DNA of 17,204 nt from CAZHAC01 sp964383855 (GTDB lineage Bacteria; Chloroflexota; Dormibacteria; Dormibacterales; Dormibacteraceae): contig CAYLIP010000052.1 of NCBI GenBank assembly GCA_964383855.1, positions 1 to 17,204 on the forward strand. The letters run 5' to 3'. Made by a program: the position numbers and the translations under genes. Shown in pieces: positions 7,762 through 14,272 of this stretch; the first letter of the stretch is position 1; every line of letters begins with the position of its first letter. Under the pieces are notes generated by a model. It was not told where the DNA came from. It saw nothing but the letters and a program-made list of their open reading frames with translations, and did not search any database.

Positions 7762-8184
7762 CTACTCGTCCGGGACGTCCTCCAGCTTGGGCGTCAGCTC
7801 GCACACCCAGCGTCCGTCGTCGAGCCGGCGGATGAACCGCGCGTAGCCGGCGTTGCGGGCCACGTTCAGGAACTGCTCCTGGGTGATGAGGCCGCGCAGG
7901 CGGGCCAGGTCGCCGTAGTTGGCGTCGCGCATGATCCCGCCGACCACGCCCGCCAGCTCACGCCACTGTCCCTCGGACAGCGGTTCGGCGTAGCCCGCGA
8001 TGGTCACCAGCAGAGCGGCGGTGGGGCCGGTGATGGTCTCCGGCAGGATCCGCTCGGTTTTGGCGCGCTGGATGATCTCGCGGCCCTGCTCGATGATGGC
8101 CGCGATCCGATCGCGCCGGACGCCGATGATGTCGCGGCCGCTACCGACGGTGGTGCCTTCGAGGTAGCGCGGCCCAGCTTGCAT
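7762..8184 (-). CDS. 140-residue protein of unknown function
   Basis: This minus-strand ORF starts at ATG 8184 (MQAGPRYLEGTTVGSGRDII) and ends at TAG 7762-7764. I do not recognise the family. The protein has no membrane segment or signal peptide. A mainly helical body (about 24-115) includes RRDRIAAIIEQGREIIQRAK and FLNVARNAGYARFIRRL, and it ends acidic, LTPKLEDVPDE. The region ALLVTIAGYAEPLSEGQWREL is only mildly hydrophobic and looks amphipathic. It lies between two acyl-CoA dehydrogenase genes but in reverse orientation, sharing a 27-bp divergent promoter with dehydrogenase 2. That position suggests shared control, perhaps by this protein itself. This is inference only, because no HTH was seen. 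Coding status is supported by the symmetrical promoter and by the lack of a better ORF on the other strand. Confidence 0.7.
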   Translation of the reverse strand: MQAGPRYLEGTTVGSGRDIIGVRRDRIAAIIEQGREIIQRAKTERILPETITGPTAALLVTIAGYAEPLSEGQWRELAGVVGGIMRDANYGDLARLRGLITQEQFLNVARNAGYARFIRRLDDGRWVCELTPKLEDVPDE

Positions 8185-8212
8185 CAGTCGCGACCTATTC
8201 TAAGTCGCGACT
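8185..8212. promoter_or_regulatory. Divergent promoter with overlapping -10 boxes flanked by AGTCGCGAC(T) palindromes
   Basis: The spacer between start codons is 27 bp (8185-8211). AGTCGCGACC (8186-8195) and the perfect palindrome AGTCGCGACT (8203-8212) lie 17 bp apart. Between them TATTCT (8196-8201) reads as a plus-strand -10 box for dehydrogenase 2, and TAGAAT (minus strand, 8202 down to 8197) as a -10 box for the 140-residue gene. A dimeric regulator bound to the two boxes could block both promoters. No Shine-Dalgarno site fits either gene. Confidence 0.6.
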
Positions 8213-9351
8213 TGCACCTCGACCTGCCGCCCGAGCACGCCGCCCTTCGCGATGCCGTCCGCGAGTTCGCCCAGTCGGTGGTCAAGCCGCTGGCCGCCGA
8301 GGTCGACCGCGACCACCGCTTCCCGGCGGAGGCGATCGCGGGGGCGCGCGAGCTCGACCTGATGGGAATCCTGCTTCCCGAGGAATACGGTGGCGCCGGG
8401 CTCGATCACCTTGCCTTCACCGTCTGCATCGAGGAGCTGGCCATGGCCTGCGCCAGCACGGCGGTCATCGTCGACGTCCACAACTCGGTGGCCGCGGAGC
8501 CGATCCTGCTCTTCGGCACCGAGGAGCAGAAGCGGAAATGGCTGCCGCCCATGGCCTCGGGCGAGCTGCTCGGCGCCTTTGCGCTCACCGAGCCCTCGTC
8601 GGGCTCGGACGCGGCCAGCCTGAAGACGGTGGCGCGGCGCCATGGCGACGAGTACGTGCTCAGCGGCCGCAAGGTCTTCATCACCAATGTGGACCATGCC
8701 GGCATGTACCTCGTCTTCGCCCGCACGGGGGCCGAGGAGGGGGCGCGGGGCGTCAGCGCCTTCATCGTTCCGGCCGCCTCCCAGGGGCTGTCCGTGGGCA
8801 GCGTCTTCACCAAGATGGGCCTGCACGGGTCGCCCACCGGGGAGCTGGTGCTGGAGGAGGTGCGCGTGCCCGCCGCCAACCGCCTGCACGACGAGGGCAG
8901 GGGCTTCGCGGTCGCCATGCGGGCGCTCGACTCGGGCCGCATCGGGATCTCCGGCCAGGCGCTGGGCATCGCACAGGCCGCCCTCGACGAGGCGATCGCC
9001 TTCGACCGCGTCCGCGAGCAGTTCGGACAGCCGATCGCCGACTTCCAGGGCGTCCGCTTCATGCTCGCCGACATGGCCACCCGTGTCGTCGCGGCCCGCC
9101 AGCTGACCTACCACGCGGCATGGCTCTGCGGCGCCGGCCGGCCGTTCACCCGCGAGGCGTCGATGGCCAAGCTCTTCAGCACCGACACCGCCATGGCCGT
9201 GGCCACAGACGCGCTCCAGCTGGCCGGCGGCTACGGGTTCACCACCGACTATCCGTTCGAGCGCCACTTCCGGGACGCCAAGGCGCTCCAGATCTACGAG
9301 GGCAGCAACCAGGTTCAGCGAGTGGTGATCGCCCGCGAGGTGCTGCGGTAG
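8212..9351 (+). CDS. Acyl-CoA dehydrogenase 2 (short-chain/butyryl-type)
   Basis: The TTG start at 8212 gives MHLDLPPEHAALRDAVREFA, the usual family N terminus, and 379 residues, a normal length. The open frame runs back to 6994 through unrelated sequence, and that part is rejected. Signatures are LPEEYGGAG (55-63), FALTEPSSGSD (123-133), VLSGRKVFITN (149-159) and REQFGQPIADFQGVRFMLAD (268-287). GGYGFTTDYPFERHFRD (339-355) and the catalytic Glu363 in IYEGSNQVQR (361-370) complete the C-terminal domain. The IYEG motif and short length match the short-chain/butyryl-CoA and short-branched-chain group, which oxidise C4-C5 acyl-CoAs and feed ETF. It is more like dehydrogenase 3 than dehydrogenase 1. 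It is followed 29 nt later by an O-antigen-ligase-like gene. Confidence 0.93.
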   Translation: MHLDLPPEHAALRDAVREFAQSVVKPLAAEVDRDHRFPAEAIAGARELDLMGILLPEEYGGAGLDHLAFTVCIEELAMACASTAVIVDVHNSVAAEPILLFGTEEQKRKWLPPMASGELLGAFALTEPSSGSDAASLKTVARRHGDEYVLSGRKVFITNVDHAGMYLVFARTGAEEGARGVSAFIVPAASQGLSVGSVFTKMGLHGSPTGELVLEEVRVPAANRLHDEGRGFAVAMRALDSGRIGISGQALGIAQAALDEAIAFDRVREQFGQPIADFQGVRFMLADMATRVVAARQLTYHAAWLCGAGRPFTREASMAKLFSTDTAMAVATDALQLAGGYGFTTDYPFERHFRDAKALQIYEGSNQVQRVVIAREVLR

Positions 9352-9380
9352 AGCGCCTTCGGCCGGCGGCCGGATGGCTG

Positions 9381-10559
9381 ATGGCGGCGGCCCTGGCGCT
9401 GGCCCCCGCCTACACCATCCGCTTCCACGTGGGACCGCTTCCGAGCACGCTGCTCGAGGCGGTCCTGGTGGTCGCCATCCTGGCCGGCCTGGCCGCCTAC
9501 TGGGAGCAGGTGCCGTGGCGGAACCCCTTCACGTGGGTGGGGCTGCTCTTCGTCCTGGGCGCCACGCTTGACGTCTGGTTCGCCCCCGACCGGCGGGCCG
9601 CGGCGGGCCTCTGGAAGGCCTACTTCATCGAACCGGCGCTGGCCGCGCTGGTGATCGCCGCCATGGCTCCCCGGCACTGGCGGCGGTTCCTGCTGGCGAT
9701 CGCGCTCGGCGCGCTGGTCCCGGCGCTGGTCAACGTATGGGTGGAGGGGAGCGCGCTGGTCACCGGGCGCTTCAACGAGGTGACGCCCCAGGTCGCGATC
9801 TACAACAGCGCCAATGCCATCCCGCTCTTCCTGGAGCCGGTGGCGGCCTTCGCGCTGGCGATCGCGGTGCATGCCCCCCTCCGGCGGGACCGCGTGGCGG
9901 CCGCGCTGTTCTTCCTCGCCTACGCGGCCGCCATCCTGACCAGCTTCTCGCGCCTGGGCTGGATCACCCTGGTCGTCCTCTGCCTCTTCGTGGCCGCCTT
10001 CCACCGGCTGCGCTGGCAGGCCTTCGCGGTGGCGATCCTGCTCGCCGCCGCCCTCTTTGCCGGCTCTCATCGGGTGCGCGACCGGATCCTGGTCGAGTTC
10101 GACTTCAACAGCTCGAGGAACAGCCTCGCCATCCGGTTCCCGCTCTGGCGGGCGACGCTCGCCATGCTGGCGGACCGGCCGCTCCTGGGGGGCGGCCTGG
10201 CCGGGTTCAAGGCCGCGATCACCCCCTACGCGCAGCGGGCCGGCTATGGCGAGGACCTGATCTACCCGCACGACCTGGTGCTGAACGCGTGGACCGAGAC
10301 CGGGCTGCTGGGCCTGGCCGGCTTTCTCGGCACGCTGGTCCAGGCCCTTCGCCTCGGACTTCGCCGCCTGCGCGGGGATCCCTGGCGGCGAGCGCTCGGC
10401 ATCGGGCTCCTCGCCATGCTGGTCACCTTCGTGGTGCACGGCATCGGCGATGTGCCCTATTTCAAGAACGACCAGGCGCTGGTCTTCTGGGCCCTTCTCG
10501 CGGTGACCCTCGGCTCCGGCGCGAGCGGTTCCGGCGGCGATAATCAGGTCGGAGCATGA
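9381..10559 (+). CDS. O-antigen ligase/polymerase-like membrane protein (Wzy_C type)
   Basis: From ATG 9381 this is a 392-residue protein with about nine to ten hydrophobic helices. The Wzy_C/O-antigen ligase domain lies in the second half: TSFSRLGWITLVVL (187-200), then a loop with RNSLAIRFPLWRATLAMLAD (246-265) and PLLGGGLAGF (267-276), then YPHDLVLNAWTETGLLGLAG (295-314). The SxSR and PHxxxLNxxxExG motifs are the residues usually conserved in lipid-linked glycan ligases and polymerases. It probably joins or extends a lipid-linked glycan at the outer face of the membrane; the glycan is unknown. The stop overlaps the dehydrogenase 3 start by ATGA, an odd partner. No Shine-Dalgarno site is seen before 9381. 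The same frame extends upstream within the end of dehydrogenase 2 without a convincing start, so the N terminus is slightly uncertain. Confidence 0.82.
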   Translation: MAAALALAPAYTIRFHVGPLPSTLLEAVLVVAILAGLAAYWEQVPWRNPFTWVGLLFVLGATLDVWFAPDRRAAAGLWKAYFIEPALAALVIAAMAPRHWRRFLLAIALGALVPALVNVWVEGSALVTGRFNEVTPQVAIYNSANAIPLFLEPVAAFALAIAVHAPLRRDRVAAALFFLAYAAAILTSFSRLGWITLVVLCLFVAAFHRLRWQAFAVAILLAAALFAGSHRVRDRILVEFDFNSSRNSLAIRFPLWRATLAMLADRPLLGGGLAGFKAAITPYAQRAGYGEDLIYPHDLVLNAWTETGLLGLAGFLGTLVQALRLGLRRLRGDPWRRALGIGLLAMLVTFVVHGIGDVPYFKNDQALVFWALLAVTLGSGASGSGGDNQVGA

Positions 10560-11701
10560 ACTTCGCACTCTCCGAGGAGCAGGTGGCGATTCGCGACACC
10601 ATCCGCGAGCTGGTGTCGGACCGGGTCGCCCCGCGCGCCGCCGAGGTGGACGCCAAAGCCGAGTACCCGGAGGATGTGCAGCTCGCGTTCGCCGAGAACG
10701 GCGTGCTGGCCATCCCCTTCCCCGAGGCCTATGGCGGCATCTCGGGATCGAGCGCGACCATCTGCATGGGGGTCGAGGAGATCGCCCGGGCGTGCACCAC
10801 GTCCTCCCTGATCCTGGCCGTGCAGGCGCTCGGCTCCTACCCGATCCTGATCGCCGGGAGCGAGGAGCAGAAGAAGCGCTTCTGTCCCCCCCTGGCGGCC
10901 GGTCAGCTGGCCGCCTATGCGCTCACCGAGGCCGGCTCCGGCTCCGACGCCGCGGCCATGAAGACCGTGGCCAGGCGGTACGGCGACGAGTACGTGCTGA
11001 CCGGGACCAAGACCTTCATCACCCATGGCAGCATCGCCGACACGCTCGTCGTCTTCGCCCGCAGCGATCCCGACCCGGCGGCGGGGGCGCGTGGAATCTC
11101 GGCCTTCGTGCTCGAGAAAGAGAAGAGTCCCTGGAAGACGCTCAAGCTCGAGCACAAGCTCGGCATCCGGGGCTCGCCGACCGCGCAGCTGGCCTTCGAC
11201 GAGGTCAGGGTGCCCGCCGCCAACCGCCTGGGCGCTGAGGGCCAGGGGTTCAAGATCGCGCTGGCCGTGCTCGACCGCTCGCGGCCCGGGATCGGCGCCC
11301 AGGCGCTCGGCATCGCGCAGGGCGCCTTCGACTTCGCCGTGCGCTATGCCAGGGAGCGGGAGCAGTTCGGGCAGCCGATCGCCAGCTTCCAGGGCATCCA
11401 GTTCATGCTCGCCGACATGGCCACCGCGATCGAGGCGTCGCGCCAGCTCGTGTACCTGGCGGCCTACAAGGTGGACCAGAAGGCGCCTGACCTGACCGAG
11501 GTGGCGGCGATGGCCAAGGTGTTCGCGTCCGACGCCGCGATGTCGGTCACGACCGACTGCGTGCAGATCCTCGGCGGCTACGGGTACACGCAGGACTATC
11601 CGCTCGAGCGGATGATGCGCGACGCCAAGATCACGCAGATCTACGAAGGCACAAATCAGATCCAGAGAGTGGTCATCAGCCGGGCCCTGCTTCGTCGGTG
11701 A
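10556..11701 (+). CDS. Acyl-CoA dehydrogenase 3 (short-chain/butyryl-type)
   Basis: This 381-residue flavoprotein starts MNFALSEEQVAIRDTIRELV at an ATG that overlaps the stop of the membrane gene (ATGA). Motifs are FPEAYGGISG (55-64), YALTEAGSGSD (121-131), VLTGTKTFITH (147-157), KLGIRGSPTAQLAFDEVRVP (201-220) and REQFGQPIASFQGIQFMLAD (268-287). GGYGYTQDYPLERMMRDAK (340-358) and the catalytic Glu364 in IYEGTNQIQR (362-371) follow. This is the pattern of butyryl-CoA and short/branched-chain dehydrogenases, which use FAD and pass electrons to ETF. Together with dehydrogenase 2 it may act on different acyl chains from amino-acid or fatty-acid breakdown; specificity is not readable here. Upstream, GGAG (10551-10554) is too close to the ATG to be ideal, and GATAAT (10539-10544) could be a local -10 box. 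Confidence 0.94.
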   Translation: MNFALSEEQVAIRDTIRELVSDRVAPRAAEVDAKAEYPEDVQLAFAENGVLAIPFPEAYGGISGSSATICMGVEEIARACTTSSLILAVQALGSYPILIAGSEEQKKRFCPPLAAGQLAAYALTEAGSGSDAAAMKTVARRYGDEYVLTGTKTFITHGSIADTLVVFARSDPDPAAGARGISAFVLEKEKSPWKTLKLEHKLGIRGSPTAQLAFDEVRVPAANRLGAEGQGFKIALAVLDRSRPGIGAQALGIAQGAFDFAVRYAREREQFGQPIASFQGIQFMLADMATAIEASRQLVYLAAYKVDQKAPDLTEVAAMAKVFASDAAMSVTTDCVQILGGYGYTQDYPLERMMRDAKITQIYEGTNQIQRVVISRALLRR

Positions 11702-11753
11702 GGCGGGCGCTTCTGCGCCGATCGGCCGGCTCACTTACACTTTCGCGCCGACG
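11702..11753 (+). promoter_or_regulatory. Gap after dehydrogenase 3 with short hairpin and candidate -10 box (TACACT)
   Basis: GGCGC-TTCT-GCGCC (11706-11719) could form a small hairpin without a T run, so it is a poor terminator. TACACT (11736-11741) ends 12 nt before a GTG at 11754. This gap begins a 368-nt stretch (11702-12069) that holds only the two uncertain small ORFs listed next. Confidence 0.3.
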
Positions 11754-11873
11754 GTGAACGATCTCGGCGATGCCATCCGCCGGCCGGCCAGGGACGCCCA
11801 ATGGGTCACCAGGATCACCGTCATGAGCCTGATCACGATCGCGCCGGCGCCGCGCCGGCCGGAGGCATCCTGA
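11754..11873 (+). pseudogene. 39-residue ORF, possible 5' part of a frameshifted membrane gene
   Basis: GTG 11754 starts VNDLGDAIRRPARDAQWVTR, then ITVMSLITIAPAP, and meets a TGA at 11871-11873. The start reads like the N terminus of bacterial DUF4013-type membrane proteins, where a D-x-x-W segment precedes the first helix. Here the helix breaks off after about ten residues, while an overlapping ORF in another frame (11801-12073) continues with two hydrophobic segments. A single-base indel in the GC-rich run near 11838-11865 could join them, as a real mutation or a sequencing error. If not, this is a short non-coding frame. The family assignment is weak. Confidence 0.35.
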
Positions 11874-12073
11874 TCGCCGCGCTGTCTGTGCTCGCGGCCT
11901 GCTTCCTGGGCTCGTCCGGCAGCCTGCTCTTCGGCGCAGGGATCTGCCTGACCATCGCGTACGGCTATGCGGTCGCCGCCGGCGCCGTCCGGCGCTACGA
12001 ATTGGACCTGGGGCCGGCCGCGCCCCCCCATGACGCCGGCGCCGCCGGCGGTGCATCAAGGAGGTTCGCATGA
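11801..12073 (+). CDS. Small two-helix membrane protein (90 residues), or 3' part of a frameshifted gene
   Basis: The ORF from ATG 11801 starts with an odd His/Asp-rich stretch (MGHQDHRHEPDHDRAG). It continues with two hydrophobic helices at about 22-37 (GILIAALSVLAACFLG) and 42-63 (LLFGAGICLTIAYGYAVAAG), followed by AVRRYELDLGP and a low-complexity tail. The helices look like genuine coding sequence, but the first 19 residues do not and may be the wrong frame of the ORF that starts at 11754. The stop overlaps the next gene's ATG (ATGA, 12070-12073), which suggests that translation in this frame is real at its 3' end and coupled to the DUF4190 gene. No family was recognised. It is probably a membrane partner of the neighbouring envelope genes. 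Confidence 0.45.
   Translation: MGHQDHRHEPDHDRAGAAPAGGILIAALSVLAACFLGSSGSLLFGAGICLTIAYGYAVAAGAVRRYELDLGPAAPPHDAGAAGGASRRFA
12058..12064 (+). promoter_or_regulatory. Strong Shine-Dalgarno site (AAGGAGG) of the DUF4190 gene
   Basis: AAGGAGG lies 5 nt before ATG 12070. It is the best ribosome-binding site in the window and fixes this start. It sits inside the end of the preceding small ORF. Confidence 0.85.
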
Positions 12074-12696
12074 GCGAGAACCCACCGCCCTCGGGCGGCT
12101 GGCAGCCGCCGGGGCAGGGGGACCGGCCCGGTGAGAGCCCGCCCCCGCCACCCCCGTCCTCACCGCCGCCGCCTCCCCCGCCGCCTCCCCCTTCTTCGCC
12201 GCCGCCTCCCCCAGAAGGGGTGGGCGAGCCGGCCCCCGGTGGCCATCAGCCCCCGCCCCCGCCGGGCGGCGGGTACCAGCCTCCCCCGCCCCCGCCGGGC
12301 GGCGGGTACCAGCCTCCGCCGCCACCGGGCGGCGGGTATCAGCCTCCGCCGCCACCGGGCGGCGGGTACCAGCCTCCGCCGCCTCCCGGCGGTTACGTCC
12401 CGGCGCCGGCCTCCGGCGGCGGCTACGCGGCCTCCCCGCCCAACGACTCCCAGGCCATGCTCGCCCTCATCCTGGGCATCGTCAGCGTCGTCTGCTGCTC
12501 GATATTGGGGCCGGTCGCCTTCTTCATCGGCAATTCGTCGCTCACCCGGATCCGGGCCAGCAACGGGGCTCTCGGCGGCGCCGGGCTGGCCCAGGCCGGC
12601 CGCATCCTCGGCATCGTCGGCACCGTCCTGCTCGCTCTGGGTGTCCTCTACGTGATCGTGGTCGTGCTTGCTGGAGCCGGTCGCAGCAGCGGCTAG
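12070..12696 (+). CDS. Proline-rich DUF4190-type membrane protein
   Basis: This 208-residue protein has two parts. Residues 1-125 are a disordered, cytosolic Pro/Gly-rich region with runs of Pro and four GGGYQ repeats (67-71, 77-81, 87-91, 97-101) separated by PPPPP or PPPPPP. Residues 129-203 are a two-helix membrane domain (AMLALILGIVSVVCCSILGP and ILGIVGTVLLALGVLYVIVV). They flank a loop with GNSSLTRIRASNGALGGAGL, the pattern of DUF4190 proteins. The role of such proteins is not established; in actinobacteria-like genomes they often lie near envelope genes, and Pro/Tyr-rich tails can bind partner proteins. Context here is two LCP wall-polymer transferases downstream. AAGGAGG fixes the start. 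The repeat DNA may vary in length between strains. Confidence 0.85.
   Translation: MSENPPPSGGWQPPGQGDRPGESPPPPPPSSPPPPPPPPPPSSPPPPPEGVGEPAPGGHQPPPPPGGGYQPPPPPPGGGYQPPPPPGGGYQPPPPPGGGYQPPPPPGGYVPAPASGGGYAASPPNDSQAMLALILGIVSVVCCSILGPVAFFIGNSSLTRIRASNGALGGAGLAQAGRILGIVGTVLLALGVLYVIVVVLAGAGRSSG
12256..12393 (+). repeat. In-frame repeat encoding GGGYQPPPPP units
   Basis: Units of about 30 bp (one of 33 bp), GGCGGCGGGTAYCAGCCTCC followed by Pro codons, are repeated four times with an imperfect start and end. Codon differences between units are few, pointing to recent slippage or expansion. Confidence 0.85.
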
Positions 12697-12708
12697 CTTG
12701 ACCGTTTG

Positions 12709-12742
12709 GGAGCCGCGCGGTTTTACTTAGCCGCGCGGCTCC
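12709..12742 (+). terminator. Strong 12-bp hairpin between the DUF4190 gene and LCP gene 1
   Basis: GGAGCCGCGCGG (12709-12720) pairs perfectly with CCGCGCGGCTCC (12731-12742) around a 10-nt loop, TTTTACTTAG. It starts 12 nt after the DUF4190 stop. No T run follows, so it may be a factor-assisted terminator, a stability element or an operator rather than a classical intrinsic terminator. It lies upstream of the candidate promoter at 12782. Confidence 0.6.
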
Positions 12743-12781
12743 GCCGCCCTCCACGTCCCCGCCAACGTCCCAGCAGAGAGG

Positions 12782-12787
12782 TAGCTT
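12782..12787 (+). promoter_or_regulatory. Candidate -10 box (TAGCTT) for LCP gene 1
   Basis: TAGCTT ends 5 nt before the TTG at 12793. The same TAGCTTT string precedes pccB. GAGAGG (12775-12780) just before it is a distant, weak Shine-Dalgarno alternative. Confidence 0.4.
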
Positions 12788-12792
12788 TCGTT

Positions 12793-14238
12793 TTGGAGTC
12801 CCGCTTTGGGGCACCCGCTCCCGTGCGTGCCCGCCGTTCGCTGTACCGTCCGAGCCGGCGGCCGCCCGCTTTCAAGCGCGGCCTGTTCGGTGCCCTCGCG
12901 CTCGTGCTGGTGGTTGCCGTCGTGGCCGGCGGCACCCGCCTCTTCGAGTTCCTGCAGTCGGTCGCCAACCTGGGCAGCCCGATCTCGGCCTTCCAGAAGC
13001 AGGTCGACCCGCCCGCCGGGTCGATAGCCTTCAAACTGGCCCACGGCGAGCGCGTCAACCTGCTGATGCTCGGGTATGGGGGGGCCGAGAACGACGCGCC
13101 CTGGCTCACCGACTCCATGCTCCTGCTCTCCATCGATCCCGCCACCCACCGGGCGATGGAGGTCTCGATTCCGCGAGACCTGATGGTCGACATCGCCGCC
13201 TTCACGGGGGGCCGGACGGTCTACCAGAAGGTCAACGTCGCCTACGAGATCGGAATGGACGACGCCGACTGGCCGGGCAAGAAGCCCGAATACCGGGGCA
13301 GGCAGGCGGGGGGCAGGCTGGCCATGGACACGGTCTCCACGATCACCGGCCTGCGCCTGGACGGGTTCGTCGCCGTCGACTTCAAGGCCTTTCGAGACCT
13401 TGTCAACACGCTCGGCGGCGTGCGCGTCTGCCTGGACACGCCGCTCGACGACAACCAGTACCCCGACTACCACAACGGCTACGTGAAGGGCGGCATCCAT
13501 TTCGCCGCCGGCTGCCAGCAGGTCGACGGCGAGCGCGCGCTGCAGCTGGCCCGCTCCCGGCACGCCGTCCAGGCCGAGCAGCAGTCGGATTACGGCCGCG
13601 CCCGCCGCCAGCAGCAGCTCCTGAACGCGATCCGGCGCAAGGCGGAATCGGCCAATGCCATCACCCGGGCGCCGCAGCTGATGGACGTGCTCCAGAAGGA
13701 TTACGTGTCGAGCCTCGACCTGAGCGACCTGCAAGCGCTCTACGCGTGGGGCGGCAGGCTGCCCGACACCGCCATCGGTCACTTCGGGATCACCGAGGAT
13801 GACCTCGCCGCCCGCTTCTACATGCAGCGCGGCAGCTGCGCGGCCTATTACGCCGACGTGCTCTGCCCGGTCGACCCCACCTTCAAGCAGATGCACGCCT
13901 TTTTCAGCGGCCTCTTCGTCGACCCGCAGGTGCTGTCCGAGAAGGCGCCGGTCCAGGTGGTGAACGCGAGCGCGACGCTCGAAGACATGGGGGACAGGGT
14001 GACCGCCACCCTGAAGCCGCTCGGCCTTGCCGCCGCCCCGCCGGTCCGGCGCCGGGTCCAGGAGAAGTCGGTCATCTACGACTACTCGGGCGGCCGCTAC
14101 GGCCTCACCGCCCGCTGGCTCTCGACCTACTTCGGCGTCCCCGTCGTCACGCCGCCGACGCCGGCGCCGGGGCCGGCCGACGGACTGGTCGTCGTCCTCG
14201 GCCGCGACTACGCGCTGCGCTGGATAGGACAGGGTTAA
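12793..14238 (+). CDS. LytR-CpsA-Psr (LCP) family wall-polymer ligase 1, with LytR_C domain
   Basis: From TTG 12793 the product has 481 residues. A basic cytosolic N terminus precedes one membrane helix (about 31-47, LFGALALVLVVAVVAGG). The extracellular LCP domain (about 85-290) shows NLLMLGYGG (89-97), DAPWLTDSML (101-110), SIPRD (125-129), VDFKAFRDLVNTLGGV (195-210) and LARSR (252-256). These are the Asp and Arg residues that hold the polyprenyl pyrophosphate head group. The C-terminal LytR_C domain (about 385-475) starts APVQVVNASA. LCP enzymes transfer lipid-linked polymers to peptidoglycan or other wall glycans. Cys349 and Cys358 are conserved in the next gene and may form a disulfide. 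The start is uncertain: the frame is open upstream to 12706 through the hairpin, and GTG 12823 is another choice. TTG 12793 is preferred because of the TAGCTT box. Confidence 0.88.
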   Translation: MESRFGAPAPVRARRSLYRPSRRPPAFKRGLFGALALVLVVAVVAGGTRLFEFLQSVANLGSPISAFQKQVDPPAGSIAFKLAHGERVNLLMLGYGGAENDAPWLTDSMLLLSIDPATHRAMEVSIPRDLMVDIAAFTGGRTVYQKVNVAYEIGMDDADWPGKKPEYRGRQAGGRLAMDTVSTITGLRLDGFVAVDFKAFRDLVNTLGGVRVCLDTPLDDNQYPDYHNGYVKGGIHFAAGCQQVDGERALQLARSRHAVQAEQQSDYGRARRQQQLLNAIRRKAESANAITRAPQLMDVLQKDYVSSLDLSDLQALYAWGGRLPDTAIGHFGITEDDLAARFYMQRGSCAAYYADVLCPVDPTFKQMHAFFSGLFVDPQVLSEKAPVQVVNASATLEDMGDRVTATLKPLGLAAAPPVRRRVQEKSVIYDYSGGRYGLTARWLSTYFGVPVVTPPTPAPGPADGLVVVLGRDYALRWIGQG

Positions 14239-14240
14239 GG

Positions 14241-14264
14241 ACCGGTAGCGGGCACCGGTAGAAT
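14241..14264 (+). promoter_or_regulatory. Promoter of LCP gene 2: two ACCGGTAG repeats and a TAGAAT -10 box
   Basis: ACCGGTAG occurs at 14241-14248 and 14254-14261, 13 bp apart, in a 34-nt gap. Each holds the palindrome ACCGGT. The second runs into TAGAAT (14259-14264), which ends 8 nt before ATG 14273. The layout suggests an operator next to a leaderless promoter. Confidence 0.5.
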
Positions 14265-14272
14265 CCAGGCGC

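Noticed and set aside
6377..7804. 475-residue minus-strand ORF opposite dehydrogenase 1
   Set aside because: It is a GC-driven shadow rich in Arg, Gly, Asp and Ala, without recognisable motifs. The plus strand carries a complete enzyme.
6994..8211. N-terminal extension of acyl-CoA dehydrogenase 2
   Set aside because: It is out of frame over dehydrogenase 1 and antisense to the 140-residue gene, with low-complexity translation. The family N terminus starts at 8212.
8200..9267. 355-residue minus-strand ORF opposite dehydrogenase 2
   Set aside because: It is a shadow ORF of the same kind; its residues mirror the codons of the dehydrogenase.
9315..10568. 417-residue minus-strand ORF opposite the O-antigen-ligase-like gene
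   Set aside because: Its highly charged, low-complexity translation is the complement of hydrophobic codons in the membrane protein.
10544..11734. 396-residue minus-strand ORF opposite dehydrogenase 3
   Set aside because: It is a shadow of a clearly coding plus-strand gene, with no domain motifs.
12706..12792. Earlier start of LCP protein 1 at TTG 12706
   Set aside because: It would run through the hairpin at 12709-12742 and adds Arg/Pro-rich residues with no family support. TTG 12793 follows a -10 box.
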